Shown here in pieces: positions 10,864-10,987 of a stretch of DNA of 10,987 bases; within the stretch, counting starts at the first letter, position 1; each line of letters starts with the position of its first letter. Both the position numbers and the translations under genes were made by a program. The stretch is from JAGVWT01 sp964538405. GTDB taxonomy: Archaea; Nanobdellota; Nanobdellia; Pacearchaeales; GW2011-AR1. The notes beneath the pieces were generated by a model. The model was given only the letters and a program-made list of their open reading frames with translations. It was not told the DNA's origin and did not search any database. Location of the stretch: NCBI GenBank assembly GCA_964538405.1, contig CAZIET010000022.1, positions 1 to 10,987 on the forward strand. The letters run 5' to 3'.

Positions 10864-10987
10864 AACATATTTTAGAAAAAGGTAAGAAAAGCCACTTGCA
10901 TGGTGGAGAGAGTAGAGAGACTTTTCTTATCACTTATAACAGAAAGAAATTTGTCATGAGGTCATATGAAAGGAAAAAAGAGGCAGA
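10860..10987 (+). CDS. N-terminus of a kinase-like (APH-family?) protein, cut by the window end
   Basis: The reading frame opens at ATG 10860, overlapping the AlkD stop (ATGA), with GGAG at 10852-10855 as a possible ribosome-binding site. It stays open for 42 codons to the window edge. The visible part has a G-G-E-S-R-E-T-F-L-I segment followed by a strand with basic residues (KKFVMRSYERKKEA). This resembles the glycine-rich first strands and ATP-binding lysine/arginine strand of aminoglycoside/choline phosphotransferase-like kinases. That resemblance is weak and rests on about 25 residues. The coding call rests on the overlap and open frame. Confidence 0.55.
   Translation, partial: MKHILEKGKKSHLHGGESRETFLITYNRKKFVMRSYERKKEA

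Noticed and set aside
1..10987. CRISPR arrays, insertion sequences, integrases
   Set aside because: No regularly spaced repeats, terminal inverted repeats or transposase-like reading frames were found on either strand.

Overview
The window looks like a piece of a small, AT-rich archaeal genome, most likely from a DPANN lineage of the Woesearchaeota/Pacearchaeota kind. This phylum-level placement is inference from gene content, not a tree. The archaeal signature itself is firm. It comprises ribosomal proteins eS19, eL39 and eL31, a VPKPK-type form III RuBisCO, an archaeal Ogg2 glycosylase, a tRNA without encoded CCA, and TATA boxes in place of -35/-10 promoters. In most cases the TATA box centre lies 24.5 nt from the start codon, so most transcripts should be leaderless. 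Genes are packed with 4-nt ATGA overlaps, abutting stops and divergent promoters of only 39-80 bp.

Layout. 1-236 is the 3' portion of RNase P RNA, whose 5' end lies outside the window. It converges on a SemiSWEET/PQ-loop membrane protein (233-502, minus), which appears to share one palindromic TATA box with tRNA-Phe(GAA) (555-626). 679-1549 is a two-gene unit of a DUF4190-like membrane protein and a pilin-like envelope protein. 1582-4187 is cysS (broken only by a 10-N assembly gap) overlapping a form III RuBisCO. 4189-5094 holds a divergent pair, an unrecognised protein and a Nudix hydrolase. 5018-5820 (minus) encodes two tandem AdoMetDC-family proteins, a polyamine module. 5901-6534 is a stand-alone NFACT-R protein overlapping a CRM/YhbY RNA-binding protein. 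6574-6948 is an unrecognised protein. 7009-8884 is a ribosomal-protein operon (eS19, eL39, eL31) interleaved with two unrecognised small genes and preceded by an unusually structured leader. 8885-10131 (minus) is a base-excision-repair pair, Nth and Ogg2, transcribed divergently from an AlkD-family gene (10171-10863). A probable kinase-like gene overlaps AlkD and runs off the end.

Functionally the window mixes translation (RNase P, tRNA, CysRS, r-proteins, NFACT-R/CRM), DNA repair (Nth, Ogg2, AlkD, Nudix), polyamine synthesis and CO2/nucleotide metabolism (RuBisCO). The best candidates for something undescribed are three. First is the roughly 90-nt multi-helix leader of the eS19 operon, which shares colinear sequence strings with the RNase P RNA of the same window. 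Second is the tandem SpeD-like pair. Third is the pair of small orphan proteins embedded in the ribosomal operon, which share a C-terminal motif. No CRISPR array, IS element or phage gene is visible, and no stretch longer than about 160 bp lacks a gene.
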